DNA of 64,000 bases, from NCBI GenBank assembly GCA_008923315.1, contig WBSF01000008.1, positions 248,001 to 312,000 on the forward strand, written 5' to 3'. The DNA is from Betaproteobacteria bacterium SCN1. Lineage in GTDB: Bacteria; Pseudomonadota; Gammaproteobacteria; Burkholderiales; Thiobacillaceae. The first letter of the stretch is position 1. Every line of letters starts with the position of its first letter. Both the position numbers and the translations under genes were made by a program. Of this stretch, positions 1 to 11,111 are shown piece by piece. The notes below the pieces were generated by a model that ran no database searches, was not told where the DNA came from, and worked only from the letters and a program-made list of their open reading frames with translations.

Positions 1-864
1 CCCTTCTACATCCTCGACGTCTTCGCCGACCGCGCCTACGCCGGCAACCAGCTGGCAGTCGTCACCCATGCCGACGATCTCTCCTCCGAAACCATGCAAC
101 TGATCGCGGCGGAAACGAATTACTCGGAAACGACCTTCGTGAACGCGGTGCCGGAAGCCGATGGCGGCTACCGCGTGCGGCTCTTCACGCCGGCGCGCGA
201 GCTGGCGTTCGCGGGGCATCCGCTGGTGGGCACGGCGTGGGCGATCCGCCGTTTCATGGAACCGGATGCGAGCGGACCGGTGCGGCTGAACCTGCAGCTG
301 GGGCAGGTGCCGGTGCGCTTCGAAGCGGGCGAAACCGGCGAGACGCTGTGGTTCCGCGCGCCTGAAGTCACGCTCGGCGCGACCTGCCCGCGCGAGGCGA
401 TGGCGACGGCGCTGGGCATCGATCCGGAGGACATCGACCCGGCGACGCCGGTGCGGCAGGCGGCGGCGGGCACGGCGGCGATGATCGTGCCGTTGCGCAG
501 TCTGTCGGCGCTGAAACGCAGCCGGCTGAATCTGGAGGCCTACGCGCCGCTCTTGGCGCAGGGCTTTCCACCGCTGACCTATCTGTTCACGCGCGAGACG
601 CACGACGCGGCGAGCGACCTGTGCGTGCGCTTCTTCTTCGAGGCGCACGGCGTGCGCGAGGACCCGGCGACCGGCAACGGCGCGGCTTTCCTCGGCGCCT
701 ATCTGCTGGAATACGGCCGTGCGGACGTGGACCTGCGCATCGAGCAGGGCCACGAGGTGCGCCGGCCGTCGCGGGTGCGCCTGCGCGCCCGCAAGGTGGA
801 CGGCACACCCGAAATCGAGGTTGGCGGGCAAACCGTGCTCACGGTACGGGGCGAGCTGGTCTAG
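1..864 (+). CDS. PhzF-family isomerase/epimerase-like protein, 5' end cut by window edge
   Basis: The frame is open from base 1, and the first residues (PFYILDVFADRAYAGNQLAVV) match the PhzF N-terminus, so only the start codon and a few residues are missing. Later motifs agree with the family: ETTFV with the conserved catalytic-type Glu, FAGHPLVGTAWA, and EDPATGNGAAFLGAYL near the C-terminus. PhzF folds are isomerases or epimerases with two diaminopimelate-epimerase-like halves. Most members outside phenazine clusters have no known substrate, and no phenazine genes are nearby. It is separated by 3 bp from the DUF523 gene and is probably cotranscribed with it. Confidence 0.9.
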   Translation, partial: PFYILDVFADRAYAGNQLAVVTHADDLSSETMQLIAAETNYSETTFVNAVPEADGGYRVRLFTPARELAFAGHPLVGTAWAIRRFMEPDASGPVRLNLQLGQVPVRFEAGETGETLWFRAPEVTLGATCPREAMATALGIDPEDIDPATPVRQAAAGTAAMIVPLRSLSALKRSRLNLEAYAPLLAQGFPPLTYLFTRETHDAASDLCVRFFFEAHGVREDPATGNGAAFLGAYLLEYGRADVDLRIEQGHEVRRPSRVRLRARKVDGTPEIEVGGQTVLTVRGELV

Positions 865-867
865 CGC

Positions 868-1368
868 ATGGAATACGTGCTCGTCAGCGCCTGCCTGCTC
901 GGCGAAGCGGTGCGCTTCAACGGCGGCGACATGCGTTGCGACGACAGCATCCTGCAGCGCTGGCTGGACGAGGGCAGGGTGGTGTCGGTCTGTCCGGAAG
1001 TGGCGGGCGGCCTGGGCGTGCCGCGCCCGCGCGCGGAAATCGCCGGCGGCGCGGGCGGCTTCAAGGTGCTGGCCGGCGCCGCGCAGGCCTTCGACACCGC
1101 GGGCCGCGACGTGAGTCTCGAACTCGTGCACGGCGCCGACGTGGCGCTGGCATGTGCGCGCGAAAAGGCCATCCGCATCGCCGTACTGAAGGAAGGCAGC
1201 CCCTCGTGCGGCAGCGGCTTCACGCTGGACGGCAGCTTCACCGACACCCGCGTACCGGGCACGCTGGGCGTGACGGCGGCGCGGCTGACCGAAGCCGGCG
1301 TGCGCGTGTTCAGCGAACTGCAGCTCGCCGAAGCCGACGCCTTGCTGCGCACATTCGAATCCGTCTGA
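868..1368 (+). CDS. DUF523 family protein
   Basis: This 166-residue protein has the DUF523 signature: an N-terminal VSACLLGEAVRFNG, then VSVCPEVAGGLGVPRPRAEI, and a central KEGSPSCGSGF with conserved cysteines. The family is cytosolic and of unknown biochemical function. The cysteine pattern suggests redox or metal chemistry, which is inference only. The ATG sits 3 bp after the phzF-like stop, and the GST gene follows 9 bp downstream, so the three genes probably form one operon. Confidence 0.88.
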   Translation: MEYVLVSACLLGEAVRFNGGDMRCDDSILQRWLDEGRVVSVCPEVAGGLGVPRPRAEIAGGAGGFKVLAGAAQAFDTAGRDVSLELVHGADVALACAREKAIRIAVLKEGSPSCGSGFTLDGSFTDTRVPGTLGVTAARLTEAGVRVFSELQLAEADALLRTFESV

Positions 1369-1377
1369 GGAAAGATC

Positions 1378-1980
1378 ATGCTCAAACTCTACGACCGCGA
1401 AGGCTCGGGCAACGCCTACAAGGTGCGCCTGCTGCTCGCCCTGCTGGATGTGCCGTACGAACGCATCCCGGTGGGCATCCGCGACGGCCGCAATGACGTC
1501 GACGCCGCCTATCTGGCGTTGAATCCGCGCGGGCAGATTCCCACGCTGGTGGACGGCGACGATCATCTGTGGGGATCGACCGCGATCCTGGCTTTTCTCG
1601 CCGCGCGTCACGACCCCGCGCGTACCTGGCTGCCGCAGGACCCGCTGCGCCTGGGCAAGACGATGCAATGGCTGGAACTGGCGCAGAACGAAGTGGCCGA
1701 CGGGCTCTTTCGTTCGCGCATGATCGCGCACATGGGCCGGCCGGGCGACCTCGACGCGGCGCATGCGCAGGCCGCCGCGGCCCTGCGCGTGCTGGAAGGC
1801 CGGCTTGCGCAGGCGGACTGGCTGACCGACGGCGGGCCGACGGTTGCCGACGTGGCCTGCTTTCCCTACGTGGCGCTGGCGCACCAGGGCCGCGTGGACC
1901 TCGCGCCGTATCCCGGCGTGCAGCGCTGGGTGGCGCGGGTGAAGGCGCTGCCGCGCTTCGTCGGCATGCCCGGCGTATGA
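1378..1980 (+). CDS. Glutathione S-transferase family protein
   Basis: This is a 200-residue cytosolic protein with a thioredoxin-like N-terminal domain: MLKLYDREGSGNAYKVRLLL, then LNPRGQIPTLVDGDD with the cis-Pro, and a Ser/Thr pair at WGSTAILAFLA that binds glutathione. An all-helical C-terminal GST domain follows, with VADVACFPYVALA as the N-capping box region. The substrate cannot be inferred. A GAGGAAAG ribosome-binding site precedes the ATG. It is the last gene of the phzF-like/DUF523/GST run and converges on the next gene. Confidence 0.9.
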   Translation: MLKLYDREGSGNAYKVRLLLALLDVPYERIPVGIRDGRNDVDAAYLALNPRGQIPTLVDGDDHLWGSTAILAFLAARHDPARTWLPQDPLRLGKTMQWLELAQNEVADGLFRSRMIAHMGRPGDLDAAHAQAAAALRVLEGRLAQADWLTDGGPTVADVACFPYVALAHQGRVDLAPYPGVQRWVARVKALPRFVGMPGV

Positions 1981-2017
1981 ATCGGGCGGACACTGCACGG
2001 CGGCGCTGAGGTAGATG

Positions 2018-2066
2018 GGCGCCGTGCGGCGGTGCCTGGCCTAAACGGGCACCGCGCGGCGGCGCC
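2018..2066. terminator. Large GC-rich hairpin between convergent genes
   Basis: Arms 2018-2036 and 2048-2066 are imperfect reverse complements; the outer 7 bp are perfect and the centre has mismatches. They flank an 11-nt loop just where the GST gene and the leftward membrane protein converge. The right arm lies in the last codons of the membrane gene. There is no T-tract, so this may be only a weak bidirectional terminator. Confidence 0.35.
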
Positions 2067-2634
2067 AGGCGATCAACGCCATCAATAGCGCACAGGCCGC
2101 CGCAACGGCGGCAGGGAACAGCGCAGTGGCGACCGAATACTGTTCCAGCGCCAGCACGACCAGCAGGTTGCGCGCGAGAAACAGGCCGTAGAACCCGACC
2201 GATTCGCTGTGCGGCAGGGCGTAGGCCTTGCGGAAGGTGGGACCGAAACCGAGCAGATCCACGGTCGTCAGCAGCACGACTGCCCAGGCGGGATCGGCGG
2301 TGGCGATCCAGACCGGCAGCGCGGCCAGGGCCAGCGCAAAGAACATCCAGTCCAGCCGCGTGATCGTCACGTCCGCCCGCCGCCGCCAGGCGACCGCGGC
2401 GATGAAGAGCGTGATGCCGCCCGAGATGCCGATGGGCCAGGCCCCCACGCCGCCGCCGGCCTGCAGTTGCGCGAGGAACACTACGGCCGTGGTCAGCCCC
2501 CAGATCACCCAGGAAAATACGTGCGGCCGGACCGTGCCGCGCAGGATGCCGCGCAGATAGGGATAGAAGGCCAGCAGGGTCAGCGCGACCGCCAGCACGG
2601 AAAACAGCGGCTTCAGAATATCGTCACCCGGCAT
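2041..2634 (-). CDS. Multi-pass inner-membrane protein of unknown function
   Basis: This 197-residue protein is almost entirely hydrophobic. About six to seven membrane segments can be seen, including LFSVLAVALTLLAFYPYL, VFSWVIWGLTTAVVFLA and MFFALALAALPVWIA. The repeated pattern with Pro, Trp and Gly in the helices (FYPYLRGILRG, GFGPTFRKAYALP) recalls PQ-loop/SWEET-like small transporters, but this is only a resemblance. The chosen ATG (MPGDDIL) overlaps the end of the upstream methyltransferase gene by 11 bp, implying translational coupling. An in-frame ATG 18 bp further upstream is also possible. Confidence 0.7.
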   Translation of the reverse strand: MPGDDILKPLFSVLAVALTLLAFYPYLRGILRGTVRPHVFSWVIWGLTTAVVFLAQLQAGGGVGAWPIGISGGITLFIAAVAWRRRADVTITRLDWMFFALALAALPVWIATADPAWAVVLLTTVDLLGFGPTFRKAYALPHSESVGFYGLFLARNLLVVLALEQYSVATALFPAAVAAACALLMALIAWRRRAVPV

Positions 2635-3316
2635 CGCGCACCGGCTCGGCAACCAGAATGAGCGAGGCCGGACGGCCGGTGTCGGGATTCGGCGGCTCGC
2701 GCATGTCCGTCAGCCACAGACCGCTGCGCGTCAGCAGCGCGGTCCAGCTTTCCAGCGTGCGGAAATACCAGGGCGCGGGCTGGACGAAGCCCTCGCCGAA
2801 ACCGGACCAGGTTTCCGTGCGCCAGCCGTCGCGATAGGGCGCATCGCCGCAGCCGGCGTGCGGATGCAGGGTCTGCACGATCAGCGCGGCGCGGGGCGCG
2901 GCCGGATCGAGCAGATGCGGCACGGCGGCAAGCAGGCGGTCGACCGGCGCCAGGCCGAGCAGCGAGAAATTGCAGACGATGGCGTCCGCCAACGGCAACG
3001 TGGTCTCGCCGGCCGCAATGGCTGCGTAGTCGCGAACGAGGAAGGAGCCGCCGCCCGCAGCGCGGGCGGCATCGATCAACGGCGCCGAGGCATCCACGCC
3101 CACCACTGCGATGCCCATTGGCGCCAGCGCGCGGGTCAGCCAGCCTTCGCCGCACCCCAGATCGAGCACGCGGGCGGGCGCACGTTCCCGCAGGATTTCG
3201 ATCAGCGCGGGGCCGGTGATGCGGCGGCTGGCGATCAGGCCGTCGCGCACCGCACCGGTCCAGGCGGCGGCGTTGGCCTGCCAGGACGCGACGACCGCGT
3301 CATCGGCCGCCGGCAT
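2624..3316 (-). CDS. Class I SAM-dependent methyltransferase
   Basis: This 230-residue protein carries the SAM-binding motif I (VLDLGCGEGWLTRAL), followed by an acidic residue at the end of strand 2 (VVGVDASAPLIDAA) and a post-motif region IVCNFSLLGL. This is a typical Rossmann-fold methyltransferase of the UbiE/Tam-like kind. The methyl acceptor cannot be told from sequence. The gene is followed by an overlapping membrane-protein gene and preceded by an MscS-like gene 4 bp upstream, so the three leftward genes probably share a transcript. Confidence 0.85.
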   Translation of the reverse strand: MPAADDAVVASWQANAAAWTGAVRDGLIASRRITGPALIEILRERAPARVLDLGCGEGWLTRALAPMGIAVVGVDASAPLIDAARAAGGGSFLVRDYAAIAAGETTLPLADAIVCNFSLLGLAPVDRLLAAVPHLLDPAAPRAALIVQTLHPHAGCGDAPYRDGWRTETWSGFGEGFVQPAPWYFRTLESWTALLTRSGLWLTDMREPPNPDTGRPASLILVAEPVRDAG

Positions 3317-3320
3317 GCGC

Positions 3321-3986
3321 TTATTTTTCGGTCAGCTTCTTGATGACGCTCGCCGCCCACTCGCGGCCGCCGAGACCGAAGGCCAGGGCAAAGGCCAGAC
3401 CGATCGCGCCGAAGCCGATCTGGAAGGCGGCAGTGAGCAGGCCGGTGCCGATGGCGAGCTGTTCGAGCGCAACGAACACAACGAAGACGATCACACCGTA
3501 TTCCGACAGCGTGCTGATGGTGAGTGCGCCCTGCACGCCGATATTGTTGAGATAGGCGAATACGATACGGTTGATAAAGCGCGCGATCAGCACACCGAAC
3601 ACCAGCACGAGGATGGCGACGATGATGTTGGGGATATAGAGGACGATCTTGTTGAACAGATCGGCCACCATGTGCAGGCCGAGAATATTGGCGACCAGCA
3701 CCACAACCACGAAGATGACGATCCAGTAGGCCAGCTTGGCGAGAATGCGGGACAGGCTGACGTCGAGATTACCCTGTTTGAGGAAGGCCTCGATACCGGT
3801 TTTTTCGGCGAGCGTGTCGAACTTGAGCACGTCGAGCAGTTTCAGCACGCCGGTACGGATCAGGTTGGCGAACAGCCAGCCGACGAACAACAGCACCAGC
3901 GCGGCGATCAGTTGCGGCACGAATGCGGCGAGCTGCGTCCAGAAAGTGGTGAACGAGGCGACGATGACATCGATTTGTTGCTGCAT
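3321..3986 (-). CDS. Small MscS-like membrane protein (conserved TM-helix repeat family)
   Basis: This 221-residue inner-membrane protein has two similar amphipathic helix repeats, VPQLIAALVLLFVGWLFANL and IPNIIVAILVLVFGVLIARF, each following a proline. A terminal Gly/Ala-rich helix (GAIGLAFALAFGLGGREWAA) resembles the MscS pore helix TM3. The cytoplasmic beta domain and vestibule of true MscS are absent, so channel activity is inferred from family resemblance only. The ATG (MQQQIDVIV) was chosen because AGGAG lies 7 bp upstream. Longer upstream frames would run into ldhA antisense. Confidence 0.82.
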   Translation of the reverse strand: MQQQIDVIVASFTTFWTQLAAFVPQLIAALVLLFVGWLFANLIRTGVLKLLDVLKFDTLAEKTGIEAFLKQGNLDVSLSRILAKLAYWIVIFVVVVLVANILGLHMVADLFNKIVLYIPNIIVAILVLVFGVLIARFINRIVFAYLNNIGVQGALTISTLSEYGVIVFVVFVALEQLAIGTGLLTAAFQIGFGAIGLAFALAFGLGGREWAASVIKKLTEK

Positions 3987-4053
3987 GATCGAACTCCTGA
4001 TGATTGAGGGTTTTCGGCGGCAGCCAGGGTCGTTTTTCGTATGGGCCGCCGGT

Positions 4054-4059
4054 ATTATA
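4054..4059 (-). promoter_or_regulatory. Candidate -10 element for the MscS-like operon
   Basis: On the minus strand this reads TATAAT, a perfect sigma-70 -10 hexamer, in the 98-bp divergent gap between the MscS-like gene and ldhA. The matching -35 is poor (CATTCG at 17 bp). On the plus strand the overlapping TATTAT could serve ldhA. Confidence 0.35.
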
Positions 4060-4084
4060 AGCAAAGCCTTTTGAGACGAATGCG

Positions 4085-5064
4085 ATGGATCGGATTGCCC
4101 TGACCGGATGCCAGGCGCACGACGCGCTTTTCCTGCGTCCGGCCCTGGAAGCCGCCGGTCATGAAGTCGTGTGCATGGCGGCACTCGCCACGCCGGACGA
4201 TGCTGACAGACTGGCCGGCTGCGCGGCGCTGTCGAGTTTCGTCGGCGACCGCCTGAATGCGCCCATGCTGAAGGCGCTTGCGCAGGCCGGCATCCGGCTC
4301 GTCGCACAGCGCGCCGCCGGCGTCGACAACATCGATCTGGAGGCAGCGCGCACGCTCGGCATCCGCGTGTCGCGCGTGCCCGCCTACAGCCCCGAATCGG
4401 TGGCCGAACATGCCGCCGCCTTGCTGCTCGCCCTGGCGCGCAACCTGCCGCAAGCGCTTGCGCAGTCACGGCACGGGAATTTCGCACTGGACGGGCTGCT
4501 CGGTTTCAGTCTGCACGGCAAGACTGTCGGCGTCGTCGGCATGGGCCGCATCGGCCGCGCGTTCGCGCGCATCGCCCTGGGCTTCGGTTGCCGGGTACTG
4601 GGCGCGTCCGAAGAGGCTTTCACGCTGCCGGGCGTGGAGCGTGCCGCCATCGAACGGCTGTGGGCAGAGGCGGATATCGTGTCCCTGCATTGCCCGCTGG
4701 TACCCGAAACCCGTCATATGGTCAATGCGCGCGTGCTGGCGACAATCCGGCCGGGGCTGGTGCTGATCAACACGGCGCGGGGCGGCGTGGTCGATGCCGG
4801 TGCGATTCTCGACGCGCTCGACGACGGCCGTCTGGGCGCCTACGGTACCGATGTGTACGAGAACGAAGCCGGCCTGTTTTTTCGCGACTGCTCCGCCTGC
4901 GGTTTCGACGATCCGCTGCTGGCGCGCCTGCTGGCACACCCGCGCGTGCTGATTACGCCGCACCTGGCGTTCTTCACGCGCGAAGCCCTGAAGGAGATCG
5001 CCGCCAGCGTGGCCGGCAGCGTGAATGCGTTTTACCGGGGGGACGCGAGTCCCGATTTCGTGGT

Positions 5065-5068
<4 letters not shown>
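4085..5068 (+). CDS. ldhA: D-lactate dehydrogenase (D-isomer-specific 2-hydroxyacid dehydrogenase)
   Basis: This 327-residue cytosolic NADH-dependent enzyme should interconvert pyruvate and D-lactate. It shows the NAD-binding motif VGVVGMGRIGRAFARIA, the substrate-binding Arg in INTARGG, the catalytic Glu region DVYENEAGLFFRD (characteristic of the LdhA branch) and the catalytic His in TPHLAFFT. Length is normal for the family. The gene converges on prmB, and the two stop codons overlap by 4 bp, so there is no intergenic terminator between them. Another 2-hydroxyacid substrate cannot be excluded. Confidence 0.88.
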
Positions 5069-7124
<2,056 letters not shown>

Positions 7125-7472
7125 TCAGGCTCCGAAGATCGCGGCGTACTGGTCTTCGGAGAAGCCCAGATGATAGCGGCCGCCCAGTTCCAGCACCGGA
7201 CGCTTGATCACGCTGGGCTGGGCCAGCATCAGCGCGAAGGCGCCGGCCTCGTCGCCCGCGGCCGCCTTTTCGGCATCGGTCAGCTTGCGCCAGGTGGTGC
7301 CGCGCGTGTTGAGCAGGGCCTGCCAACCGGTCTGCCTGGCCACTTTCTTCAGCCAGACCGGGTCCACGCCCTGTTTCTTGAAGTCGTGGAAAGCCGCGTC
7401 GCGGCCGTGTTCGGCGAGCCAGGCGCGCGCCTTCTTCACCGTGGTGCAGTTGGGAATGCCGTAGAGTTTCAT
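7125..7472 (-). CDS. ArsC/Spx-family protein, YffB type
   Basis: This 115-residue thioredoxin-fold protein starts KLYGIPNCTTVKKARAWL, with the single Cys in CTTVKKAR, and has a conserved Arg in VIKRPVLELGG. These are ArsC-family features. The pairing with dapE identifies the YffB subgroup, which is probably a glutathione-dependent reductase and has no demonstrated arsenate activity. The ATG at 7472 gives the exact family N-terminus. The gene heads the leftward yffB-dapE-prmB operon and is divergent from the ABC exporter. Confidence 0.9.
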   Translation of the reverse strand: MKLYGIPNCTTVKKARAWLAEHGRDAAFHDFKKQGVDPVWLKKVARQTGWQALLNTRGTTWRKLTDAEKAAAGDEAGAFALMLAQPSVIKRPVLELGGRYHLGFSEDQYAAIFGA

Positions 7473-7556
7473 GCCTGTATCGTTTCCGCATCGGCATTGC
7501 GCGCGTGCGGACGTAGAATTCTGGAAAAAGCCAAACTGCAATTCTACTCCGAGCCG

Positions 7557-9353
7557 ATGCCCCACGCCGTTCATTCGCATTCTCCCCCCGCGCCCGCGGC
7601 CGATCCCAGCCTGCGTTCCGTAGGCCGGCTGTTTCCCTATCTGTGGGAATTCCGCGGCCGCGTGCTGGTCGCGCTGGCGCTGCTGGTCGGCGCCAAGCTC
7701 GCTTCGGTGACGGTGCCGCTGGTGCTCAAGGACATCGTCGACGCGCTCGACAAGCCGCGGCCGGAACTGGTGCTGCCGCTGGCGCTGATCGTCGCCTACG
7801 GCTTCCTGCGTTTCGCCAGCACCACTTTCGCCGACCTGCGCGACGTGATCTTCGGCAAGGTCACGCAGCGCGCGATGCGGCGCATCAACATGGCGGTGTT
7901 CGAGCATCTGCACACGCTGTCGCTGCGTTTTCATCTGGAACGCCAGACCGGCGGGCTCACGCGCGACATCGAGCGCGGCGCCAAGGCGGTGTCGAGCCTG
8001 GTCGGCTACCTGCTGTTCCGCATCACGCCGACGGTGCTGGAGATCCTGATGGTGGCCGTCGTGCTCGTGGTCAAGCTCGACTGGGTGTTCGGCGTGATCA
8101 CGCTGGCGACGCTTGCGGCCTACATCGGCCTGACCGTGACGATCACCGACTGGCGCACGCAATTCGTGCGGCGCGCCAACACGCTGGATTCCGAGGCCTA
8201 CACCAAGGCCATCGACAGCCTGCTGAACTACGAGACGGTGAAATATTTCGCCAACGAACAGTACGAGGCGAAGCGCTACGACGCCGCACTGGCCGAATGG
8301 GAGGCGATGGCACTGAAATCGCAGCGTACCCTGGGCCTGCTCAACGCCACACAGGCCGGCGCCATCGCCCTCGGCGTCACCGCCATGATCTGGCGCGCCG
8401 GCGTCGGTGTGGTCGAAGGCACGCTCACCCTGGGCGATCTGGTGATGGTCAACGCCTTTCTGCTGCAGATGTTCCAGCCGCTTTCCTTCCTTGGCGTGAT
8501 GTACCGCGAGATCAAGCAGTCCACCACCGACATCGAGCGCATGTTCGCCCTGCTGAACCGGCCGCGCGAGGTCGAGGACCGGGCCGGCGCGCACGCGCTC
8601 GACGTGTTCGCGGGCGAGGTCCAGTTCGACCATGTGTCCTTCGCCTACAACCCGGACCGGCCCATCCTGCACGACGTCAGCTTCGCCGTCCCCGCCGGCC
8701 GGACCGTTGCCGTGGTCGGCGCGTCGGGCTCGGGCAAATCCACGCTCGCCCGCCTGCTGTTCCGCTTCTACGACGTGCAGCAGGGCGGCATCCGCATCGA
8801 CGGCCAGGACATCCGCCACGTCACCCAGGCCTCGCTGCGCCAGGCCATCGGCGTGGTGCCGCAGGATACGGTACTGTTCAACGACAGCATCTACCACAAC
8901 ATCGCCTACGGCCGCCCGGACGCCGCGCGCGAGGAGATCGTGGCAGCGGCGCGCGCGGCCCACATCCTCGAATTCATCGAGCGCCTGCCGCAGGGCTGGG
9001 ATACGGTGGTGGGCGAACGCGGGCTCAAGCTCTCCGGCGGCGAGAAGCAGCGCGTGGCGATCGCGCGCACGCTGCTGAAGAACCCGGCCATCCTCATCCT
9101 CGACGAGGCGACCTCCGCACTCGATACCCGCACCGAAAAGGCCATCCAGGCCGAACTGATGGAAATGGCCAAGACCCGCACCAGCCTCATCATCGCGCAC
9201 CGCCTGTCGACCATCGTCGAGGCCGACGAGATCCTCGTCATGGACGCCGGGCACATCGTCGAGCGCGGCCGCCACGCCGAGCTGCTGGCGCAGAACGGCG
9301 CCTACGCGCACATGTGGGCGCTGCAGCAGCAGGCCGAAACGGAAACCGCATGA
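7557..9353 (+). CDS. ABC half-transporter, Atm1/HMT1-like (fused permease-ATPase)
   Basis: This 598-residue inner-membrane exporter has a six-helix transmembrane domain over roughly residues 35-320, followed by a nucleotide-binding domain. The latter has Walker A GASGSGKSTLARLL, signature LSGGEKQR, Walker B LILDEATSALD and an H-loop IIAHRLSTI. The phrases NYETVKYFANE and KQSTTDIERMF are typical of the Atm1/HMT1 (ABCB7-like) branch, whose members export glutathione-linked sulfur or metal compounds. The substrate here is not known. The ATG at 7557 starts a His/Pro-rich N-terminus. Its stop overlaps the MFS start (ATGA). Confidence 0.9.
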   Translation: MPHAVHSHSPPAPAADPSLRSVGRLFPYLWEFRGRVLVALALLVGAKLASVTVPLVLKDIVDALDKPRPELVLPLALIVAYGFLRFASTTFADLRDVIFGKVTQRAMRRINMAVFEHLHTLSLRFHLERQTGGLTRDIERGAKAVSSLVGYLLFRITPTVLEILMVAVVLVVKLDWVFGVITLATLAAYIGLTVTITDWRTQFVRRANTLDSEAYTKAIDSLLNYETVKYFANEQYEAKRYDAALAEWEAMALKSQRTLGLLNATQAGAIALGVTAMIWRAGVGVVEGTLTLGDLVMVNAFLLQMFQPLSFLGVMYREIKQSTTDIERMFALLNRPREVEDRAGAHALDVFAGEVQFDHVSFAYNPDRPILHDVSFAVPAGRTVAVVGASGSGKSTLARLLFRFYDVQQGGIRIDGQDIRHVTQASLRQAIGVVPQDTVLFNDSIYHNIAYGRPDAAREEIVAAARAAHILEFIERLPQGWDTVVGERGLKLSGGEKQRVAIARTLLKNPAILILDEATSALDTRTEKAIQAELMEMAKTRTSLIIAHRLSTIVEADEILVMDAGHIVERGRHAELLAQNGAYAHMWALQQQAETETA

Positions 9354-10642
9354 GCCGCGCCCGCATCCTCCAGCCCGGGGTGAAAAAGCGCGAGCTGTGG
9401 GCCTGGGCGATGTACGACTTCGCCAACTCGGGGTACACGACAGTCGTCATCACGGCGGTGTTCAGCGCGTATTTCGTGTCGGCGGTCGCGGGCGACGCCC
9501 CCTGGGCAACGTTCGTCTGGACGCTGGCACTGTCGGTATCGTATGCGGCAGTCCTGCTTTCAGCGCCGCTGGTCGGCGCCTGGGCCGACGCGCACGCCGG
9601 CAAGAAAAGTCTGCTGTGGATCACCACGCTGGGCTGCGTCGCGGCCACGGCGGCCTTGTGGTTCGCCGGCCCCGGCGCATTGGCGCTCGCCATCGCACTG
9701 CTCGTCGTGTCGAATTTCTTTTTCGGTACCGGCGAGAACCTGATCGCCGCTTTCCTGCCCGAGCTTGCGCGGCCGCGCGCGCTCGGCCGCGTATCCGGCT
9801 GGGGCTGGTCGCTCGGCTACGTCGGCGGGCTCGTGTCGCTCGGTGCCTGCCTCGCCTATATCGACTGGGCACAGACGCAGGGGCAGGGCGCGACCGAGTT
9901 CGTGCCGGCGACGATGCTGATCACCGCAGCGATCTTTCTTTTCGCCGCGCTGCCCACGCTGCTGATGCTGCGCGAACGTGCCGCGCCGCAGCCTGCCGCC
10001 ACGGCGCGCGGTGCCTGGGAACAGGTGCGTCACACGCTCGGCCATCTGCCGCAGCTGCCGGACCTGAAACGCTTCCTGATCTGTACCGTGCTGTATCAGG
10101 CCGGCATCCAGGCCGTGATCACGCTGGCGGCGATCTACGCCGACCAGGTTTTTAATTTCACCACCCAGCGCACCATCCTGCTGGTGCTGGTGGTCAACGT
10201 CACGGCCGCGCTGGGTGCTTTCCTGTTCGGGCACGTGCAGGACCGCATCGGCCACGTGCGCGCCATCGCGTTCACGCTGGTGGGCTGGATCGTCATGGTC
10301 GCGCTGGCCTGGGCCGCGCCGGACGAGCGCATGTTCTGGGTCGCCGCCAATCTGGCCGGACTGTGCATGGGCGCTTCGCAATCGGCCGGCCGCGCGATGG
10401 TCGGCCTGCTTGCCCCGCCACGGCACCAGGCCGAGTTCTTCGGACTGTGGGGGCTGGCGGTCAAGCTCGCCTCGATTCTGGGGCCGATCACTTACGGCAT
10501 CGCGAGCTGGGCCACCGGCAACGATCACCGCCAGGCGCTTCTCATCACCGGCAGCTATTTCCTTTTCGGCCTTGCGGCGCTGGCCGGCGTGCGTCCGTTG
10601 CGCGGCCGCCGCGCGGCGCACCGTTTCGAAGCCGCATCGTGA
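9350..10642 (+). CDS. MFS transporter, Atg22/UMF1-like
   Basis: This 430-residue protein has about 12 hydrophobic segments. It begins with KRELWAWAMYDFANSGYTTVV, the hallmark of the Atg22/vacuole-effluxer-like MFS family; bacterial members often have no assigned substrate. An MFS loop signature GAWADAHAGKKSLLW follows helix 2, and GHVQDRIGHVRA occupies the equivalent site in the second half. The gene overlaps the ABC exporter stop by 4 bp and the following acetyltransferase start by 4 bp (GTGA), so the three are translationally coupled. Confidence 0.87.
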   Translation: MSRARILQPGVKKRELWAWAMYDFANSGYTTVVITAVFSAYFVSAVAGDAPWATFVWTLALSVSYAAVLLSAPLVGAWADAHAGKKSLLWITTLGCVAATAALWFAGPGALALAIALLVVSNFFFGTGENLIAAFLPELARPRALGRVSGWGWSLGYVGGLVSLGACLAYIDWAQTQGQGATEFVPATMLITAAIFLFAALPTLLMLRERAAPQPAATARGAWEQVRHTLGHLPQLPDLKRFLICTVLYQAGIQAVITLAAIYADQVFNFTTQRTILLVLVVNVTAALGAFLFGHVQDRIGHVRAIAFTLVGWIVMVALAWAAPDERMFWVAANLAGLCMGASQSAGRAMVGLLAPPRHQAEFFGLWGLAVKLASILGPITYGIASWATGNDHRQALLITGSYFLFGLAALAGVRPLRGRRAAHRFEAAS

Positions 10643-11079
10643 ATCGCTTCACCCTGATCGAAACCGGCATGACACACCACGGCGCGGCGCTCGCCGCCGT
10701 GCGGCGCGCCGTATTCATCGAAGAGCAGGGCGTGCCCGAAGCACTGGAGTGGGACGAATTCGACGCGGTCTCCACGCACTGGCTCGCGATGCTGGGCGAC
10801 GGTACGCCGGTCGGCTGCGCGCGCCTGCTGCCGGACGGACACATCGGCCGCATGGCCGTGCTGCCCGCGTGGCGCGGACAGGGTATCGGCCGCGCACTGC
10901 TCGACGCGGCGCTTGCCGGCGCACGGGCACGCGGCCTGACTTGCGTGCGCCTCAGCGCACAGACCCACGCGGCGGATTTCTACCGTCGCGCCGGCTTCGT
11001 CGCCCAGGGGGACCCCTACGAGGAAGCCGGTATCCCACATCTCGCCATGCTGAAACGCCTGGATGCGGAACCGATATGA
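10639..11079 (+). CDS. GNAT-family N-acetyltransferase
   Basis: This 146-residue protein has the acetyl-CoA binding motif A (MAVLPAWRGQGIGRALLDAAL) and the C-terminal HAADFYRRAGFV of ElaA/YjcF-like GNAT enzymes, with an early VFIEEQGVPEALEWDEFD typical of that branch. The substrate is unknown. The GTG at 10639 overlaps the MFS stop and gives the full N-terminal strand; an ATG at 10669 is the alternative. It closes the ABC-MFS-GNAT transcript. Confidence 0.87.
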   Translation: MNRFTLIETGMTHHGAALAAVRRAVFIEEQGVPEALEWDEFDAVSTHWLAMLGDGTPVGCARLLPDGHIGRMAVLPAWRGQGIGRALLDAALAGARARGLTCVRLSAQTHAADFYRRAGFVAQGDPYEEAGIPHLAMLKRLDAEPI

Positions 11080-11111
11080 CGACCTTCTGTCAGTTCATAT
11101 GAATCTAAGAA

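Noticed and set aside
7125-9311. A 728-codon minus-strand frame antisense to the ABC exporter
   Set aside because: Only its last 115 codons (YffB) look like a protein; the rest is a shadow of the exporter.
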